A stretch of 64,000 bases of DNA from Arenicella xantha (GCF_003315245.1 NZ_QNRT01000005.1:186001-250000), one strand, 5' to 3'; shown: positions 18,349-31,208, counted from the first letter of the stretch. The notes: generated by a model not told the origin, from the sequence alone. Program-made: numbers and translations.

Positions 18349-21300
18349 GTGAGTAAAATGTATCACAGTGCTGGCGGACTATACCGCCCAGAGTTTGAAC
18401 GCGACAATTGTGGCTTTGGCCTTATTGCGCAGATGGATGGTGAGCCTAGCCATTGGTTGATTAGTACCGCTATTAGCGCCCTTGCGCGTTTAACGCACCG
18501 CGGCGCTGTTGCTGCTGATGGTAAATCGGGTGACGGTTGCGGAATTCTGATGAGCATGCCGAAGTCGTTCATGCGTCGTGTTGCCAGCGAGCAAGGCTAT
18601 CAATTGAGTGAGCTATTTGCCACTGGCCTAATCTTTCTTAATCGAGACCCTGCGCGCAGAGCCGAGTCAAAACGCTGCTTAACGTCGGAGCTAGAAGCTC
18701 AGGGCTTAGCGGTCGCAGGCTGGCGTGAAATACCGCTCGACGATTCAGCGCTCGGGGAGCAGGCTTTGGCTTCGGTGCCGGTGATTGAGCAGGTATTTGT
18801 TACTTGTCCTGATGGCATGCATGAAAATGACTTTGAGCGAAAAATATTTTTAGCTCGTAGGCTAACTGAAAAAGCCCTACAAGATTCAGACGACGAGTTC
18901 TATATTCCTAGTTTGTCTTGCAAGGTTTTGTTGTACAAAGGCCTGGTTTTGCCAGAGTTGTTGCCGGTCTTTTATCAAGATCTTCAAGCCGAAGACATGG
19001 CGTCATCCCTGTGTTTGTTTCATCAGCGGTTCTCAACTAACACTTTGCCCCAATGGCGCTTGGCTCAGCCATTTCGCTACTTAGCGCATAATGGTGAAAT
19101 TAACACCATTCGAGGCAACCGAAACTGGGCGATCGCGCGTGGCGCCAAATTGTCTTCACCGTTGTTTCCGAACCTCCATGAAGCGGCACCATTTGTAAAC
19201 ACCACAGGGTCTGACTCAATGAGTCTGGACAACATGCTTGAGGTGTTGCTGGCTGGTGGTATGGACGTCTTTAAGGCAACCCAAACCTTGGTTCCACCTG
19301 CTTGGCAAAACGCCGAGCACATTGATCCTGATTTAAAAGCCTTCTATCGCTTCCAAGCTATCCATGCTGAGCCATGGGATGGTCCTGCAGGGATCGTGCT
19401 AACCGATGGCCGCTATGCGTCTTGTGCATTAGATCGCAATGGCCTACGTCCAGCGCGTTACGTCATTACCAAAGATAGAATCATAACCTTGGCGTCAGAG
19501 GTCGGTGTCTACGACTATGAACCTAGTGACGTTGTCGAAAAAGGCCGGTTAAAACCAGGTCAAATGATGGCGGTAGATACGCATACTGGTAAGGTAATTA
19601 CGCCAGCGGATGTGCATGATCGTATTAAAAATGAGCATCCGTACAAACAATGGTTAACCAATAGCGTAGTGCGATTGAAGTCCGGCTTGACTGAAGAAGA
19701 GTCGACCATTTCATTGAACGCGGCGTCGTTGAAAATTTATCAAAAGCTTTATCAAGTCAGTAATGAAGAGCGAACCGATGTAATCCGCGTGCTAGCCGAG
19801 TCTGCGCAGGAGGCCACTGGGTCAATGGGCGATGACACGCCGATGGCGGTTTTGTCTTTACGAAATCGTTTACTGAGTGACTATTTCCGCCAACAATTTG
19901 CCCAAGTGACTAACCCGCCGATTGATCCGCTACGTGAGCAGATTGTGATGTCACTCGAAACGTATTTTGGGTCTGAAAGCAGTTTGTTTGCGCCGCATGC
20001 TGGAATGGCCAAAGCGATTGTGGTGGATTCGCCGGTTCTGTCCACTAGCAAATATCAGCGTTTGTTAGCTAATGACGATGCAGATTTTGCGGATTATCGA
20101 ATTGATATCACGTATGACGTTGATCAAGATCTTAAGCAACGCGTCATTGAAATTTGTGACGAAGCGGAACAAGCAATCCGTGACAAAGCCCGTATTATTG
20201 TGTTGTCGGACCGAGAGGTTAGTAAACAGCGGGTTCCGGTTCCGGCGCTCCTTGCCACCGGCGCTGTGCATCATCGCTTAACCCAAACTGGTTTACGTTG
20301 TGATGCCAATATTGTCGTAGATACAGGAACCGCCAGAGATTCTCATCAGTTTGCTGTATTGATCGGCTATGGCGCAACCGCAATCCATCCTTACTTGGCT
20401 TACGAAACGATCACCGACATGGCTCGTGACGGTCAAATCAAAGGCGATATTAATGTCTTATTGCGTCAATACCGCAAAGGAATCAATAAAGGCCTCTATA
20501 AGATTATCTCCAAAATGGGTATTTCCACGATCCACAGTTATCGCGGTGCACAGCTTTTTGAGGCGGTTGGACTCGATCGAGAGGTGGTTGATCTTTGCTT
20601 TAACGGTACGGTAAGTCGTATCCAAGGTGCTGGGTTTAAGCAACTGCAGAACGACCTGCGCATGGTGCGGGATTTCGCTTGGAATCCCCAGACTGGTTTG
20701 GATCAAGGTGGCCTGCTGAAATTTATGCATGGCGGTGAATACCATGCGTACAACCCAGACGTCGTGAGAACTATGCACGCAGCGGTGGAAAGCGGCGATT
20801 ATGAAATGTACCGAGAATACGCTGACACGGTTAATCTGCGTCGCCCGATGGTGCTACGTGACTTGTTGGGGCTGAAAGCTGACGTTGAGCCGGTAAATAT
20901 TGATGAGGTAGAACATTGGCAAGATATTGTTTTACGTTTTGATAGCGCTGGTATGTCGCTCGGGGCTTTGTCCCCAGAAGCCCACGAGTCATTGGCCGAG
21001 GCCATGAATCAGCTTGGTGGTCGCTCCAACTCTGGTGAGGGCGGTGAAGACGCCGTTCGATATGGCACGCCGAAGATGTCCAAAATTAAGCAAGTTGCTT
21101 CAGGCCGTTTTGGCGTGACACCGCATTATTTGGTCAATGCTGAAGTGTTACAAATCAAAGTGGCACAAGGCGCAAAGCCTGGGGAAGGAGGGCAGCTACC
21201 GGGTCATAAGGTCAATGAATTGATCGCACGGTTACGCCACTCTCGCCCTGGTGTGGCGCTAATTTCACCACCGCCGCATCACGATATCTATTCGATTGAA

Positions 21301-22812
21301 GATCTTGCGCAACTCATTTTTGACCTTAAGCAAGTTAATCCTAGTGCGCTGGTGTCGGTTAAGTTAGTTGCCGAAGCTGGAGTTGGTACGATTGCCGCGG
21401 GCGTTGCCAAGGCGTATGCCGATTTAATTACTATTTCAGGATACGACGGCGGCACTGGTGCAAGTCCATTGACGTCAGTACGCTACGCTGGTTCGCCATG
21501 GGAACTCGGTTTAACTGAGGCTCACCAAACTCTCCGAGCGAATGATTTGCGCGATAAAGTTCGTTTGCAAACTGACGGCGGTTTGAAAACCGGCTTAGAC
21601 GTGGTTAAAGCCGCAATTCTAGGTGCCGAGAGTTTTGGATTTGGCACTGGCCCTATGGTTGCCTTGGGCTGCAAGTATTTACGAATATGTCATTTGAATA
21701 ATTGTGCGACGGGTATTGCTACTCAACATGGTGTGCTGCGCAAGAAACATTATGTTGGTACGGTAGAACGCGCGGTAAATTACTTTAAGTTTATTGCAAT
21801 GGAAACCCGTGAATGGATGGCAGTTTTGGGCGTCACTCGCCTGACTGACTTGATTGGACGTACCGATTTACTCGTGATGCTTGAAGGTGAAACCGACAAG
21901 CAGCACCACTTAGATCTGTCGCAGTTGTTGTCAGATGGTGGAGTTGCTAAAGACAAGCCGCAGTTTTGCGTTGAACCCAAAAACACACCGTACGACAAAG
22001 GTGAGCTTGCGGAGCAAATGGTCTTAGATATGTTGCCGGCGATTCAAAATCGTACCGGTGGTGACTTTCATTACCAGGTCAAAAACATCCATCGTTCTAT
22101 TGGCGCGCGCCTGTCTGGTGAAATTGCAAAGGCACACGGTCATGATGGTTTAGCCGACGCGCCAGTTACTTTGCATTTAAAAGGCACAGCTGGTCAAAGT
22201 TTCGGAGTTTGGAATGCCAAGGGTTTAAATATTAACCTGGAGGGCGATGCTAATGATTATGTTGCTAAGGGTATGTCCGGCGGAGTGATTGCAATCTACC
22301 CAAGCGATGACGTGAGCTTTGTTCCAAGCCAGTCGACAATTATGGGTAACACCTGTTTGTATGGTGCGACCGGTGGTGAATTATTCGCAGCGGGTAAAGC
22401 TGGCGAGCGATTTGCGGTGCGCAATTCCGGAGCGTTTGCGGTTGTTGAAGGTCTCGGCGATCACGGTTGTGAGTATATGACCGGCGGTGCCGTATGTGTG
22501 CTCGGTGAAACCGGCGTAAACTTTGGTGCCGGCATGACCGGTGGTGTGGCTTTCGTTCTGGACGAAGATCGATCATTTATCGATCGCTACAATCATGAGC
22601 TGATCGACACATATCGATTGATGCCGGAAGCGATGGAGTCCTACGCCTTGTATTTGCAAAGCATGATCGAGCGACACCTAGCTGTGACCGGTAGCGCACG
22701 AGCCCGCGAAGTGCTGGAGAATTTCACCGACTATCTACCAAAGTTTTGGATGATTAAACCCAAAGCCAGCGATCTCGAAACATTAATAGATTCGCTATCA
22801 GCCGCGGCTTGA
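18349..22812 (+). CDS. gltB: Glutamate synthase (NADPH), large subunit
   Basis: Makes two glutamates from glutamine and 2-oxoglutarate, with electrons from GltD. I use GTG at 18349 (1487 residues): GAAGGA (18336-18341) is 7 bases upstream; the frame extends to a TTG at 18334 that overlaps that site. A short propeptide precedes the N-terminal nucleophile Cys in [11 protein letters not shown], followed by the class II glutaminase domain, a central domain, the FMN-binding synthase domain ([30 protein letters not shown]) and 3Fe-4S cysteines in [12 protein letters not shown]. The C-terminal GXGXG beta-helix is intact. It forms an operon with gltD, 12 bases downstream. Confidence 0.97.
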   Translation: MSKMYHSAGGLYRPEFERDNCGFGLIAQMDGEPSHWLISTAISALARLTHRGAVAADGKSGDGCGILMSMPKSFMRRVASEQGYQLSELFATGLIFLNRDPARRAESKRCLTSELEAQGLAVAGWREIPLDDSALGEQALASVPVIEQVFVTCPDGMHENDFERKIFLARRLTEKALQDSDDEFYIPSLSCKVLLYKGLVLPELLPVFYQDLQAEDMASSLCLFHQRFSTNTLPQWRLAQPFRYLAHNGEINTIRGNRNWAIARGAKLSSPLFPNLHEAAPFVNTTGSDSMSLDNMLEVLLAGGMDVFKATQTLVPPAWQNAEHIDPDLKAFYRFQAIHAEPWDGPAGIVLTDGRYASCALDRNGLRPARYVITKDRIITLASEVGVYDYEPSDVVEKGRLKPGQMMAVDTHTGKVITPADVHDRIKNEHPYKQWLTNSVVRLKSGLTEEESTISLNAASLKIYQKLYQVSNEERTDVIRVLAESAQEATGSMGDDTPMAVLSLRNRLLSDYFRQQFAQVTNPPIDPLREQIVMSLETYFGSESSLFAPHAGMAKAIVVDSPVLSTSKYQRLLANDDADFADYRIDITYDVDQDLKQRVIEICDEAEQAIRDKARIIVLSDREVSKQRVPVPALLATGAVHHRLTQTGLRCDANIVVDTGTARDSHQFAVLIGYGATAIHPYLAYETITDMARDGQIKGDINVLLRQYRKGINKGLYKIISKMGISTIHSYRGAQLFEAVGLDREVVDLCFNGTVSRIQGAGFKQLQNDLRMVRDFAWNPQTGLDQGGLLKFMHGGEYHAYNPDVVRTMHAAVESGDYEMYREYADTVNLRRPMVLRDLLGLKADVEPVNIDEVEHWQDIVLRFDSAGMSLGALSPEAHESLAEAMNQLGGRSNSGEGGEDAVRYGTPKMSKIKQVASGRFGVTPHYLVNAEVLQIKVAQGAKPGEGGQLPGHKVNELIARLRHSRPGVALISPPPHHDIYSIEDLAQLIFDLKQVNPSALVSVKLVAEAGVGTIAAGVAKAYADLITISGYDGGTGASPLTSVRYAGSPWELGLTEAHQTLRANDLRDKVRLQTDGGLKTGLDVVKAAILGAESFGFGTGPMVALGCKYLRICHLNNCATGIATQHGVLRKKHYVGTVERAVNYFKFIAMETREWMAVLGVTRLTDLIGRTDLLVMLEGETDKQHHLDLSQLLSDGGVAKDKPQFCVEPKNTPYDKGELAEQMVLDMLPAIQNRTGGDFHYQVKNIHRSIGARLSGEIAKAHGHDGLADAPVTLHLKGTAGQSFGVWNAKGLNINLEGDANDYVAKGMSGGVIAIYPSDDVSFVPSQSTIMGNTCLYGATGGELFAAGKAGERFAVRNSGAFAVVEGLGDHGCEYMTGGAVCVLGETGVNFGAGMTGGVAFVLDEDRSFIDRYNHELIDTYRLMPEAMESYALYLQSMIERHLAVTGSARAREVLENFTDYLPKFWMIKPKASDLETLIDSLSAAA

Positions 22813-24237
<1,425 letters not shown>

Positions 24238-24258
24238 AGCTTTTACTGTGACACAGTT

Positions 24259-24285
24259 AAAGGCCGCTGACATCAGCGGCCTTTT
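24259..24285 (+). terminator. Rho-independent terminator after gltD
   Basis: Stem AAAGGCCGCTGA / TCAGCGGCCTTT with a CA loop and T-rich tail, 21 bases after the gltD stop. Near-perfect and GC-rich. Confidence 0.9.
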
Positions 24286-24347
24286 GTTTGGTCAAATCGT
24301 TATACTGCTGCCCCAAAACACACTGAGTACGGGTATAATCGGCGCCC

Positions 24348-25427
24348 ATGAATACGATGAAAAATGATTTATACCTACGAGCTCTACGCGGTGAACGCGT
24401 CGAGCGTACTCCAATTTGGGTAATGCGTCAGGCTGGACGATATTTACCTGAGTACCGCGCAACCCGTGCGCAGGCTGGCGACTTTCTAACTCTTTGCAAA
24501 ACTCCCGAGTTGGCTTGTGAAGTTACCATGCAGCCGATCGATCGGTTTGGCTTGGATGCGGCTATCCTATTTTCAGATATTTTAACTATCCCCGATGCGA
24601 TGGGCCTCGGTTTAGTATTGGAAGAAGGTGTCGGCCCGGTGTTTGAAAAACCACTGCGTAGCCAAGCTGACATTGATCGTCTTACCAAGACTGATGCTGA
24701 GCAGGACTTAGGCTATGTAATGGATGCGGTTCGTGTGATCCGAAAAGAACTCGATGGTCGCGTACCGTTAATCGGCTTTACTGGTAGTCCATGGACTCTC
24801 GCTAGTTATATGGTCGAAGGTCAAGGCAGTAAGGAGTTTCGTCGCATCAAGGGGTTAATGTTTGAATCACCAGCCGCGGCGCATCAGTTGTTGCAAGTGG
24901 TGACGGACTCGGTAATTGACTACCTCAAAGCCCAAGTAGCAGCCGGTGCTCAATCATTAATGGTATTTGATACGTGGGGCGGTATGTTATCGACATCAAA
25001 TTACCAGCAGTTTTCTTTGGCGTATATGGATCAAATCGTTAAAGCCTTGAAGGCGGATCCGGCAACCGCTGACACGCCAGTTGTGCTGTTTACTAAGGGC
25101 GGTGGGGCTTGGCTTGAAATGATGGCAGACACGGGTTGTGATGGTCTAGGACTGGATTGGACTGTCGACATGGCCGACGCTAAAGCCCGAGTCGGTGATC
25201 GCGTGGTGTTGCAAGGTAATATGGACCCGGTAGTTATGAATACGGGTTCTGAGCAAGTTACTGACCATGCGATGCAGGTGTTGCAGGCGTATGGGAATCA
25301 TGCTGAAACGGATCGAGGTCATATTTTTAATCTTGGGCACGGTATTCAACCGCACGCAAAGCCAGACAATATGCGAGCCTTAGTCGAAACGGTTCAGCAT
25401 AAGAGTGCGGCGTTCCATCAGGGATGA
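24348..25427 (+). CDS. hemE: Uroporphyrinogen decarboxylase
   Basis: Decarboxylates uroporphyrinogen III to coproporphyrinogen III in haem synthesis. 359 residues (350-ish usual). Family signatures: TPIWVMRQAGRYLPEYR near the N-terminus, FSDILTIPDAMG, and GFTGSPWTLASYMVEGQG. GNMDPVV and HIFNLGHGI lie near the C-terminus. A second ATG three codons in (24357) could be the true start. It follows gltD, as I recall for Pseudomonas, but behind a terminator. The stop overlaps the next gene's ATG in an ATGA. Confidence 0.97.
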   Translation: MNTMKNDLYLRALRGERVERTPIWVMRQAGRYLPEYRATRAQAGDFLTLCKTPELACEVTMQPIDRFGLDAAILFSDILTIPDAMGLGLVLEEGVGPVFEKPLRSQADIDRLTKTDAEQDLGYVMDAVRVIRKELDGRVPLIGFTGSPWTLASYMVEGQGSKEFRRIKGLMFESPAAAHQLLQVVTDSVIDYLKAQVAAGAQSLMVFDTWGGMLSTSNYQQFSLAYMDQIVKALKADPATADTPVVLFTKGGGAWLEMMADTGCDGLGLDWTVDMADAKARVGDRVVLQGNMDPVVMNTGSEQVTDHAMQVLQAYGNHAETDRGHIFNLGHGIQPHAKPDNMRALVETVQHKSAAFHQG

Positions 25428-25903
25428 TTAACTTCGGTCGCATCGAGCAAGATATCTTTATTGGTAGCGCTCCACAAAGCAATATCGACGTGGGGCGGCT
25501 CAAAGCTATGAAAATAACGGCGGTGCTGTCGCTCCAAAGCGATCAGGACTTAAAGGATTATAAAATCGCTTGGAGTAAGCTTGAGAGCGAGTATCGGGCT
25601 AACGCGATTTCAGTTCATCGTTTTCCGATTATGGATTTCGACGAAACTGATTTGGGCAATAAATTGGTCGACCCCGTTACTCAGCTGCACCGTCTGTTAT
25701 CGATTGGTCATCGTGTTTATGTGCACTGTAATGCTGGAATATGTCGCGCACCGGCTACCGTATTAGGCTACCTTTGTCATTACCGTGGCCTAACTATCGA
25801 TCAAGGGCTTGAGTATATTCGGCGTAATCGGCCTCAGGCGAATCCTTATGTCCGCGCCGTGACGAAAGGTTTAGTCACTTTGGAGAATACCGCTAAACGT
25901 TGA
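25424..25903 (+). CDS. Dual-specificity / Cys-based protein phosphatase family protein
   Basis: 159 residues with the P-loop signature of cysteine phosphatases, HCNAGICRAPA: nucleophile C102 and R108 in C-x5-R. The residue after Arg is Ala rather than the usual Ser/Thr, so catalysis may be altered. An upstream Asp in FPIMDFDETD could be the general acid. The substrate is not evident; the fold suits phosphoserine/tyrosine or other phosphoesters. Translationally coupled to hemE (ATGA overlap). It ends one base before the convergent tesA gene. Confidence 0.8.
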   Translation: MINFGRIEQDIFIGSAPQSNIDVGRLKAMKITAVLSLQSDQDLKDYKIAWSKLESEYRANAISVHRFPIMDFDETDLGNKLVDPVTQLHRLLSIGHRVYVHCNAGICRAPATVLGYLCHYRGLTIDQGLEYIRRNRPQANPYVRAVTKGLVTLENTAKR

Positions 25904-25904
25904 T

Positions 25905-26552
25905 CTATTCAGCATCGCTGAGCAAAGAATTCTCGTTTAGAAACTCGATTACGATATCTCGCACCAGCGGTTGTGTGATGGCGGTTGGATGCAGGCCATC
26001 TTCTTGGATATAGCCTGGTTTAAGAAAAAACTCTTCCCGATAAAAGTCGATAAACGGCAAGTTATATTGTTCAGCGAGATCGACGTAGGTTTTGCGAAAC
26101 TGGTCGATGTATCTAGGGCCATAAGACGCAGGCAGAGAGATTCCGACTAATGCGACCTTGGCACCAGAATCTTGACCGAGTTTTATCATGTTCTCTAAAT
26201 TCTGTTTCATGCTGTCAATCGGTAAGCCACGTAAGCCGTCGTTCGCGCCCAGTTCTAGGATAAGTACATCAGGTTTAAATTCGGCCAAAGTTAGCGGGAG
26301 TCGAGCTAACCCCGCAGCGGAAGTGTCGCCAGAAATAGAGGCGTTGATAACGGTATGGTTTGGCGCTAAGCTTTCAGCTAGGAGTGTTGCCCAGCCTTGT
26401 TCTAAGTCCATTCCGAATGCAGCGCTTAAGCTATCGCCATAAATTACCACACGTTTGGCAGCGGCGGCCTTGCCACTAACATTGGTGCTTAGCAGTAAAA
26501 TGCTGAATAAGATGGTGAGTGTGAACTTGATTTTCGAACGATTCGTTATCAT
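25905..26552 (-). CDS. tesA: Acyl-CoA thioesterase I / lysophospholipase L1 (GDSL), periplasmic
   Basis: SGNH-family hydrolase of acyl-CoA and other esters. I start at the ATG at 26552 (215 residues), giving a normal signal peptide (KFTLTILFSILLLSTNVSG); the frame extends 17 codons further with no typical export signal. Block I VVIYGDSLSAAFGM, block III LELGANDGLRG and block V DGLHPT carry the catalytic Ser, Asn and Asp-His. Divergent from ybbA-ybbP, the same order as in E. coli. Confidence 0.93.
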   Translation of the reverse strand: MITNRSKIKFTLTILFSILLLSTNVSGKAAAAKRVVIYGDSLSAAFGMDLEQGWATLLAESLAPNHTVINASISGDTSAAGLARLPLTLAEFKPDVLILELGANDGLRGLPIDSMKQNLENMIKLGQDSGAKVALVGISLPASYGPRYIDQFRKTYVDLAEQYNLPFIDFYREEFFLKPGYIQEDGLHPTAITQPLVRDIVIEFLNENSLLSDAE

Positions 26553-26753
26553 ATGACTATTATTGACTGTATGCGATACGTCGCGTGATTTTACATTGGG
26601 CATTGTGGGTATTAGATCATTTAATCACGCGCTTGCCGAAAAATCCGACTCACTTTTCACGAGCGAACTACTTTTAACCAAAATGTGCTCAAGCAAATCG
26701 ACGTAACTAGCGTGCGTTGGCGGGCGGCAGCGCGGCTAGGAATCTATTAATTT

Positions 26754-27431
26754 ATGAACGATATCATTTTACGTGCACAGAACGTGTCGAAGCGTGTGGC
26801 CACCGCTGATCACGAGTTGACTATTCTCGACGATGTGTCACTGTCTATTCCCGCCGGTCAGAGTGTCGCTATTATTGGCCCGTCAGGGGCGGGCAAGTCA
26901 ACTTTGCTGGGTCTGTTGGCTGGATTGGATTCGCCGTCTGCTGGATCCATATGGTTGGCGCAGCACGAAATCACGGCGATGGACGAGGAAGGGCGCGCGC
27001 GAGTACGCGCTGAGCTTGTTGGTTTCGTGTTTCAAACCTTCCAGTTGTTAGGCAGTTTAACCGCGTTGGAAAACGTCTCATTGCCGATGGAGTTGTCTGG
27101 GACACCTGACGCGCGATCTCGCGCTATAAGCTATCTGGAGAAAGTTGGCCTCGCAGCTAGAGTCGGACACTACCCCAAGCAGCTCTCGGGTGGCGAGCAA
27201 CAGCGAGTAGCCTTAGCCCGGGCATTTGCTTGCCAACCTAAAATACTATTTGCTGATGAACCCACTGGTAATCTAGATCAAGCGACTGGGCTAAAAATTA
27301 GTGATCTATTATTCGAACTCAATCAGCAAAGTGATACTACCTTAGTGCTGGTAACGCACGAGCAGCGACTTGCCGAGCGCTGCCAATCAATTATCACCAT
27401 CGACGATGGTAAAGTGGTGTCGCAATCATGA
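26754..27431 (+). CDS. ybbA: ABC transporter ATPase, YbbA family
   Basis: 225-residue cytoplasmic ATPase of the LolD/MacB-like group. Walker [18 protein letters not shown]-loop in [14 protein letters not shown], signature [16 protein letters not shown], Walker [13 protein letters not shown], switch His in [10 protein letters not shown]. Overlaps ybbP by 4 bases (ATGA), so the two are translationally coupled. The exported substrate is not established for this family; an envelope-lipid or lipoprotein role is conjecture. Confidence 0.93.
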   Translation: MNDIILRAQNVSKRVATADHELTILDDVSLSIPAGQSVAIIGPSGAGKSTLLGLLAGLDSPSAGSIWLAQHEITAMDEEGRARVRAELVGFVFQTFQLLGSLTALENVSLPMELSGTPDARSRAISYLEKVGLAARVGHYPKQLSGGEQQRVALARAFACQPKILFADEPTGNLDQATGLKISDLLFELNQQSDTTLVLVTHEQRLAERCQSIITIDDGKVVSQS

Positions 27432-29974
27432 ACTGGGTTGACTTAAGGCTGTTGTGGCGGGACTGGCGAGGTGGTCAGTTAAATTTAGTGGTGTCTGCTT
27501 TAGTATTGGCGGTCACGGTGGTTACCGCTGTCAGTCTATTTGCGGATCGTGTTGAGCGAGGTCTTAACCAGCAAATAAGTAGTTTTTTAGCCGCCGACTT
27601 AGCGTTGTCTGGAGGCATCGAAATTGCGCCGGAGTATCGTGATAAAGCGCAAGAGTTAGGTTTGGTCTGGGCTGATACAGCACAGTTTCGATCGATGGTT
27701 TTTGCCGGTGATTCGAACCACCTAGCTTCAGTAAAAGCCGTCAGTAGTACCTACCCTTTACGTGGCGTGCTGGAGTTAAGTGACAATGCGGCAGCCAACA
27801 ATGTCGTGAGCTTGGCGTATGGGCCCAGTTCTGGCGAAGCATGGGTTGAAGCACGTTTGCTGAATTTGCTAGGCATTGGAATTGGCGATGAGATTGAAGT
27901 TGGTTATGCGACGCTAAAAGTGTCGCAATTGATTGTAAATGAACCTGATCGTGGGACGGGTTTTTCGGGTGCTGGCGCGCGAGTCATGATGAGTTTGGAT
28001 GACTTGCCAAGCTCTCAATTAGTTCGTCCTGGCAGTCGCATCAATTACAAATTTCTGTTGGCTGGAAGCGAAACCTCAATCGCGGGCTATCAGACCTGGT
28101 TTGAGACGCTTAAAGATAATGTTAAGACCGATGAGTCGGTACCGCATTATCGTTTGTCGACGCCTGAAAATGCAGAAGAGCAACTATCCGATGCGTTGCA
28201 GCGTGGTCGAGCGTTTCTGCTGCTGAGCGGCACTATTGGTGTGCTGTTGGCAGGCTTAGCAATGGCGCTCGCCAGTCAACGCTATGCCAGTCGCCTTACG
28301 GATCAAGTGGCTTTGATGAAAGCGTGGGGGCAATCTACCGCATCAATTCGACGCAGTCAGTTTTTTCGATTATTTATCATTGCTGCTGTTTCAACACTGC
28401 TCGGAATCGCGTTTGGTTGGCTAGCGCATTACTTGCTATTAGAAGTGGCTCGCGGATTTCTTGATGTGGTGTTACCAATGCCAGGATGGCGTCCATGGGT
28501 CGTGGCGTTTTTTACCGGTTTTATCTGTGTTCTAGGGTTCGCTTTGCCGGCATTGTGGCATTTGCCGAAAATTGAGCCGTTACGAGTATTGCGAAGAGAT
28601 TTGCCGGATTCTTTGATGGGTCAAGGGAAGCGTTTGATCATTGGTGTGACGGCGTTGTTGCTGCTGACTTATTGGTATAGCAGTAACCTAATTATCTCGT
28701 TGATGTTTTTAGGTGCCCTTTTTGGTCTATTTGGAGTGTGCGCATTGATCGCGCTTCAGTTGTTACGCTTGGTCAAGGGCTTCGGTAGTTGGCAAGGCAG
28801 CTATGTACGACTAGGCCTAGCCAATTTATGGCGCCGTCGAGCACAAACCTTGGTGCAGTTAGTGGGCTTCTCAACTACGTTGATGCTGCTATTGGTGGTG
28901 ACGGGAATGCGTACCAATCTTATAGCTGAGTGGGAAGCGCAGTTACCAGCAGATACACCGAGCCATTTCTTGTTTAATGTTTCGACTGACGAAGTAGCCC
29001 CGGTTAAGGAATTGTTGGCGAACTCAAACGTTACCACTACGACGTGGTACCCCATGGTCCGTGGACGCTTGGTCACGATTAATGGCGAACCGATTTCACG
29101 CGAAAGAATGGCTCGATCTGACGGGCTCAGCCGTGAAGTAAACTTTACTCAAGCAACGGAGCTTCCAGCTGGCAATGACATCGTGGCAGGTCAATGGTGG
29201 TCGTCTAATTCTGAAATCTCGACCGCACCAGTGGCCGAATTTTCTATTGAGCAAGAGGTCGCATCCGAAATCGGTGTGGGAATCGGTGACGAGATTGAAT
29301 TCAGCGTCGGCGGACTACGATTTTCCGCTAAGTTAACCAGCATTCGTAGTGTTGATTGGCAAAGTATGAACCCAAATTTTTATGTAGTATTTCATCCCGG
29401 TATGTTGGACAAATACGCGCCTAATTGGGTTACTGCTGTTCGTGGTGGTGATTTAACTACCGCTAACCGCGGCGCGGTTAGTCAGCAGGCCCCTTTTGTT
29501 AGCGAAATGGTTAAGCAATTTCCAACCACCGTAGTGTTGGAGTTACGTGATGTTATTCAACGAATTCGTGACGTGATCGATCGTGTAACGCAAGGTCTTG
29601 AGTTGATTCTATTATTAGTACTAGCGTGTGGAGCCTTAGTATTATTTGCCGCGATCGGCGTATCTTACGATGAGCGTCTTCGTGAGAATGCGATTCTGCG
29701 GACTTTGGGTAGCTCGAAAAAAATCATTGTTGGCGCTTTGACGGTCGAATTTGCGATGTTAGGCGCAATTGCGGGTCTAATTGCTGCGTGTGGTGCTGAG
29801 CTGATTTTGTACTTTGTACAGAAAAATCTATTTGACCTTGTTCCGCAATGGCATGCTGAGTTGTGGTTGATGGGTATTGTTTCAGGGTTGGTTTTGATTA
29901 CTACTTTGGGATTGTTGCGCAGTCGAAAAATCATTACCGTGCCGCCGTTACAGTCGTTGCGGCAGCTAGCGTAG
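27428..29974 (+). CDS. ybbP: ABC transporter permease, YbbP family (FtsX-like)
   Basis: 848-residue membrane protein with an N-terminal helix (LNLVVSALVLAVTVVTAVSL), a periplasmic MacB-like domain, an FtsX-type helix bundle (LLLSGTIGVLLAGLAMALAS onward) and a second half repeating this layout (LVQLVGFSTTLMLLLVVTG; LELILLLVLACGALVLFAAI). This double FtsX architecture is that of YbbP. It partners YbbA. The adjacent tesA suggests lysophospholipid-linked work, but that is inference only. Confidence 0.93.
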   Translation: MNWVDLRLLWRDWRGGQLNLVVSALVLAVTVVTAVSLFADRVERGLNQQISSFLAADLALSGGIEIAPEYRDKAQELGLVWADTAQFRSMVFAGDSNHLASVKAVSSTYPLRGVLELSDNAAANNVVSLAYGPSSGEAWVEARLLNLLGIGIGDEIEVGYATLKVSQLIVNEPDRGTGFSGAGARVMMSLDDLPSSQLVRPGSRINYKFLLAGSETSIAGYQTWFETLKDNVKTDESVPHYRLSTPENAEEQLSDALQRGRAFLLLSGTIGVLLAGLAMALASQRYASRLTDQVALMKAWGQSTASIRRSQFFRLFIIAAVSTLLGIAFGWLAHYLLLEVARGFLDVVLPMPGWRPWVVAFFTGFICVLGFALPALWHLPKIEPLRVLRRDLPDSLMGQGKRLIIGVTALLLLTYWYSSNLIISLMFLGALFGLFGVCALIALQLLRLVKGFGSWQGSYVRLGLANLWRRRAQTLVQLVGFSTTLMLLLVVTGMRTNLIAEWEAQLPADTPSHFLFNVSTDEVAPVKELLANSNVTTTTWYPMVRGRLVTINGEPISRERMARSDGLSREVNFTQATELPAGNDIVAGQWWSSNSEISTAPVAEFSIEQEVASEIGVGIGDEIEFSVGGLRFSAKLTSIRSVDWQSMNPNFYVVFHPGMLDKYAPNWVTAVRGGDLTTANRGAVSQQAPFVSEMVKQFPTTVVLELRDVIQRIRDVIDRVTQGLELILLLVLACGALVLFAAIGVSYDERLRENAILRTLGSSKKIIVGALTVEFAMLGAIAGLIAACGAELILYFVQKNLFDLVPQWHAELWLMGIVSGLVLITTLGLLRSRKIITVPPLQSLRQLA

Positions 29975-30073
29975 TAGTCGCGTTGATTGGTAAATAGTCT
30001 AATGCGCGTTTTTCCACTACACTTAAGCTATATCAACGGGCCTGTTAGAAATAGGTCGAGGAGGAGGCAGCAC

Positions 30074-30667
30074 ATGATAAAGCAGATCAGTAGTGTGAGT
30101 CAGCGAGGGTTAATAGTAATGTGGGCATGTTTGTTCGCTAGTTCTGTAACGGCCCAGAATAGTACGTTGGTTGGCGGCGATTCTTTTGCGCGTGAATGTT
30201 ATTTGAACTCTCAGAGTGCGGCCCTTCAGAAAGGGGTTAACCGGCTTGATACAGTGCCGTGTAATCGCGCGATCGATGATGCCGGTCTGAATCAAGCAGA
30301 CCTGCTCGCAAGCTTGGTGAATCGAGGCATTATTTTCACTGCAATTGGTGATTATGTATCGGCCGCCAAAGACTACAATCGAGCGTTAGAGATCAATCCT
30401 GAGGTCGGTGAGGCTTACTTGAATCGCGGTAATTTGTGGTTTTTAGCGCAGCGTTATCAAGCGGCTATAGACGACTATGATGATGCACTGAAGTTCGGAG
30501 TTAAAGAACCTCATGTGGCGTACTTAAATCGAGGTATGGTACTTGAGAAAGTGAATGATCGTGATGCCGCAAAACTCAGCTATCAGCGCGCTTTGGAATT
30601 GGTTGAGGCTTGGGAGCCAGCAAAGCTTAGATTGAAACGACTTGATAAACTACCAGCCAGTGACTGA
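30074..30667 (+). CDS. Exported TPR-repeat protein
   Basis: 197 residues from the ATG at 30074, which has a strong GAGGAGGAGG site just upstream; an upstream start at 29987 is unnecessary. A signal peptide (GLIVMWACLFASSVTAQ) is followed by a Cys-containing stretch (ARECYLNSQSAALQ; TVPCNRAID) and about three TPR units, recognisable at LVNRGIIFTAIGDYVSAAKD, AYLNRGNLWFLAQRYQAAID and YLNRGMVLEKVNDRDAAKLS. Probably a periplasmic protein-interaction module. Its end overlaps the DUF1415 gene by 8 bases. Confidence 0.85.
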   Translation: MIKQISSVSQRGLIVMWACLFASSVTAQNSTLVGGDSFARECYLNSQSAALQKGVNRLDTVPCNRAIDDAGLNQADLLASLVNRGIIFTAIGDYVSAAKDYNRALEINPEVGEAYLNRGNLWFLAQRYQAAIDDYDDALKFGVKEPHVAYLNRGMVLEKVNDRDAAKLSYQRALELVEAWEPAKLRLKRLDKLPASD

Positions 30668-31208
30668 CCCAGTTAAGGCCGTTGAACGGTGGCTGACATC
30701 AATTGTTATAGACCTCAATTTGTGCCCGTTTGCACAACGTGAATACCGTTCTGGAAATGTACGTTTTAAGCAATCCAATGCTGATACCGAAGAACAAGTT
30801 CTCAAGGATTTAATCGTTGAATTGTCACTATTAAGCCGCCGGCCCGATGTTGAGACAACATTACTAATATTGCCAAATGCGTTATCTGATTTTTTGACCT
30901 TTAACGATTTTCTTGGGTTTGCGGAACATGTGTTGGCTGAAATGAAGATGGATGGAATGTATCAAATCGCCAGTTTCCATCCGGATTATCAGTTTGCCGA
31001 GACCGAGCCTGAGGATGCGCAAAACTACACTAACCGATCGCCGTATCCGATCTTGCATTTGCTGCGAGAAGCTAGCTTGAGTGAAGCGATCGACAGACAT
31101 CCAGACACGGCTAAAATTCCTGAGGATAACATCCGCTTGATGCGTTCACTGGGCGCACCACACATGCAAATCTTGCTAGCCCAATGTGGTAGCGGTGAAT
31201 CGACCTAA
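30660..31208 (+). CDS. DUF1415 family protein
   Basis: 182 residues, recognised by VERWLTSIVIDLNLCPFAQ near the start and QIASFHPDYQFAETEPED and NRSPYPILHLLRE later, both typical of DUF1415. Function unknown. GTG at 30660 is chosen as start because it overlaps the TPR gene's TGA; the frame also opens at TTG 30642. Its 3' end overlaps the permease start by 14-23 bases, so this is the middle of an overlapping chain. Confidence 0.85.
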   Translation: MTDPVKAVERWLTSIVIDLNLCPFAQREYRSGNVRFKQSNADTEEQVLKDLIVELSLLSRRPDVETTLLILPNALSDFLTFNDFLGFAEHVLAEMKMDGMYQIASFHPDYQFAETEPEDAQNYTNRSPYPILHLLREASLSEAIDRHPDTAKIPEDNIRLMRSLGAPHMQILLAQCGSGEST

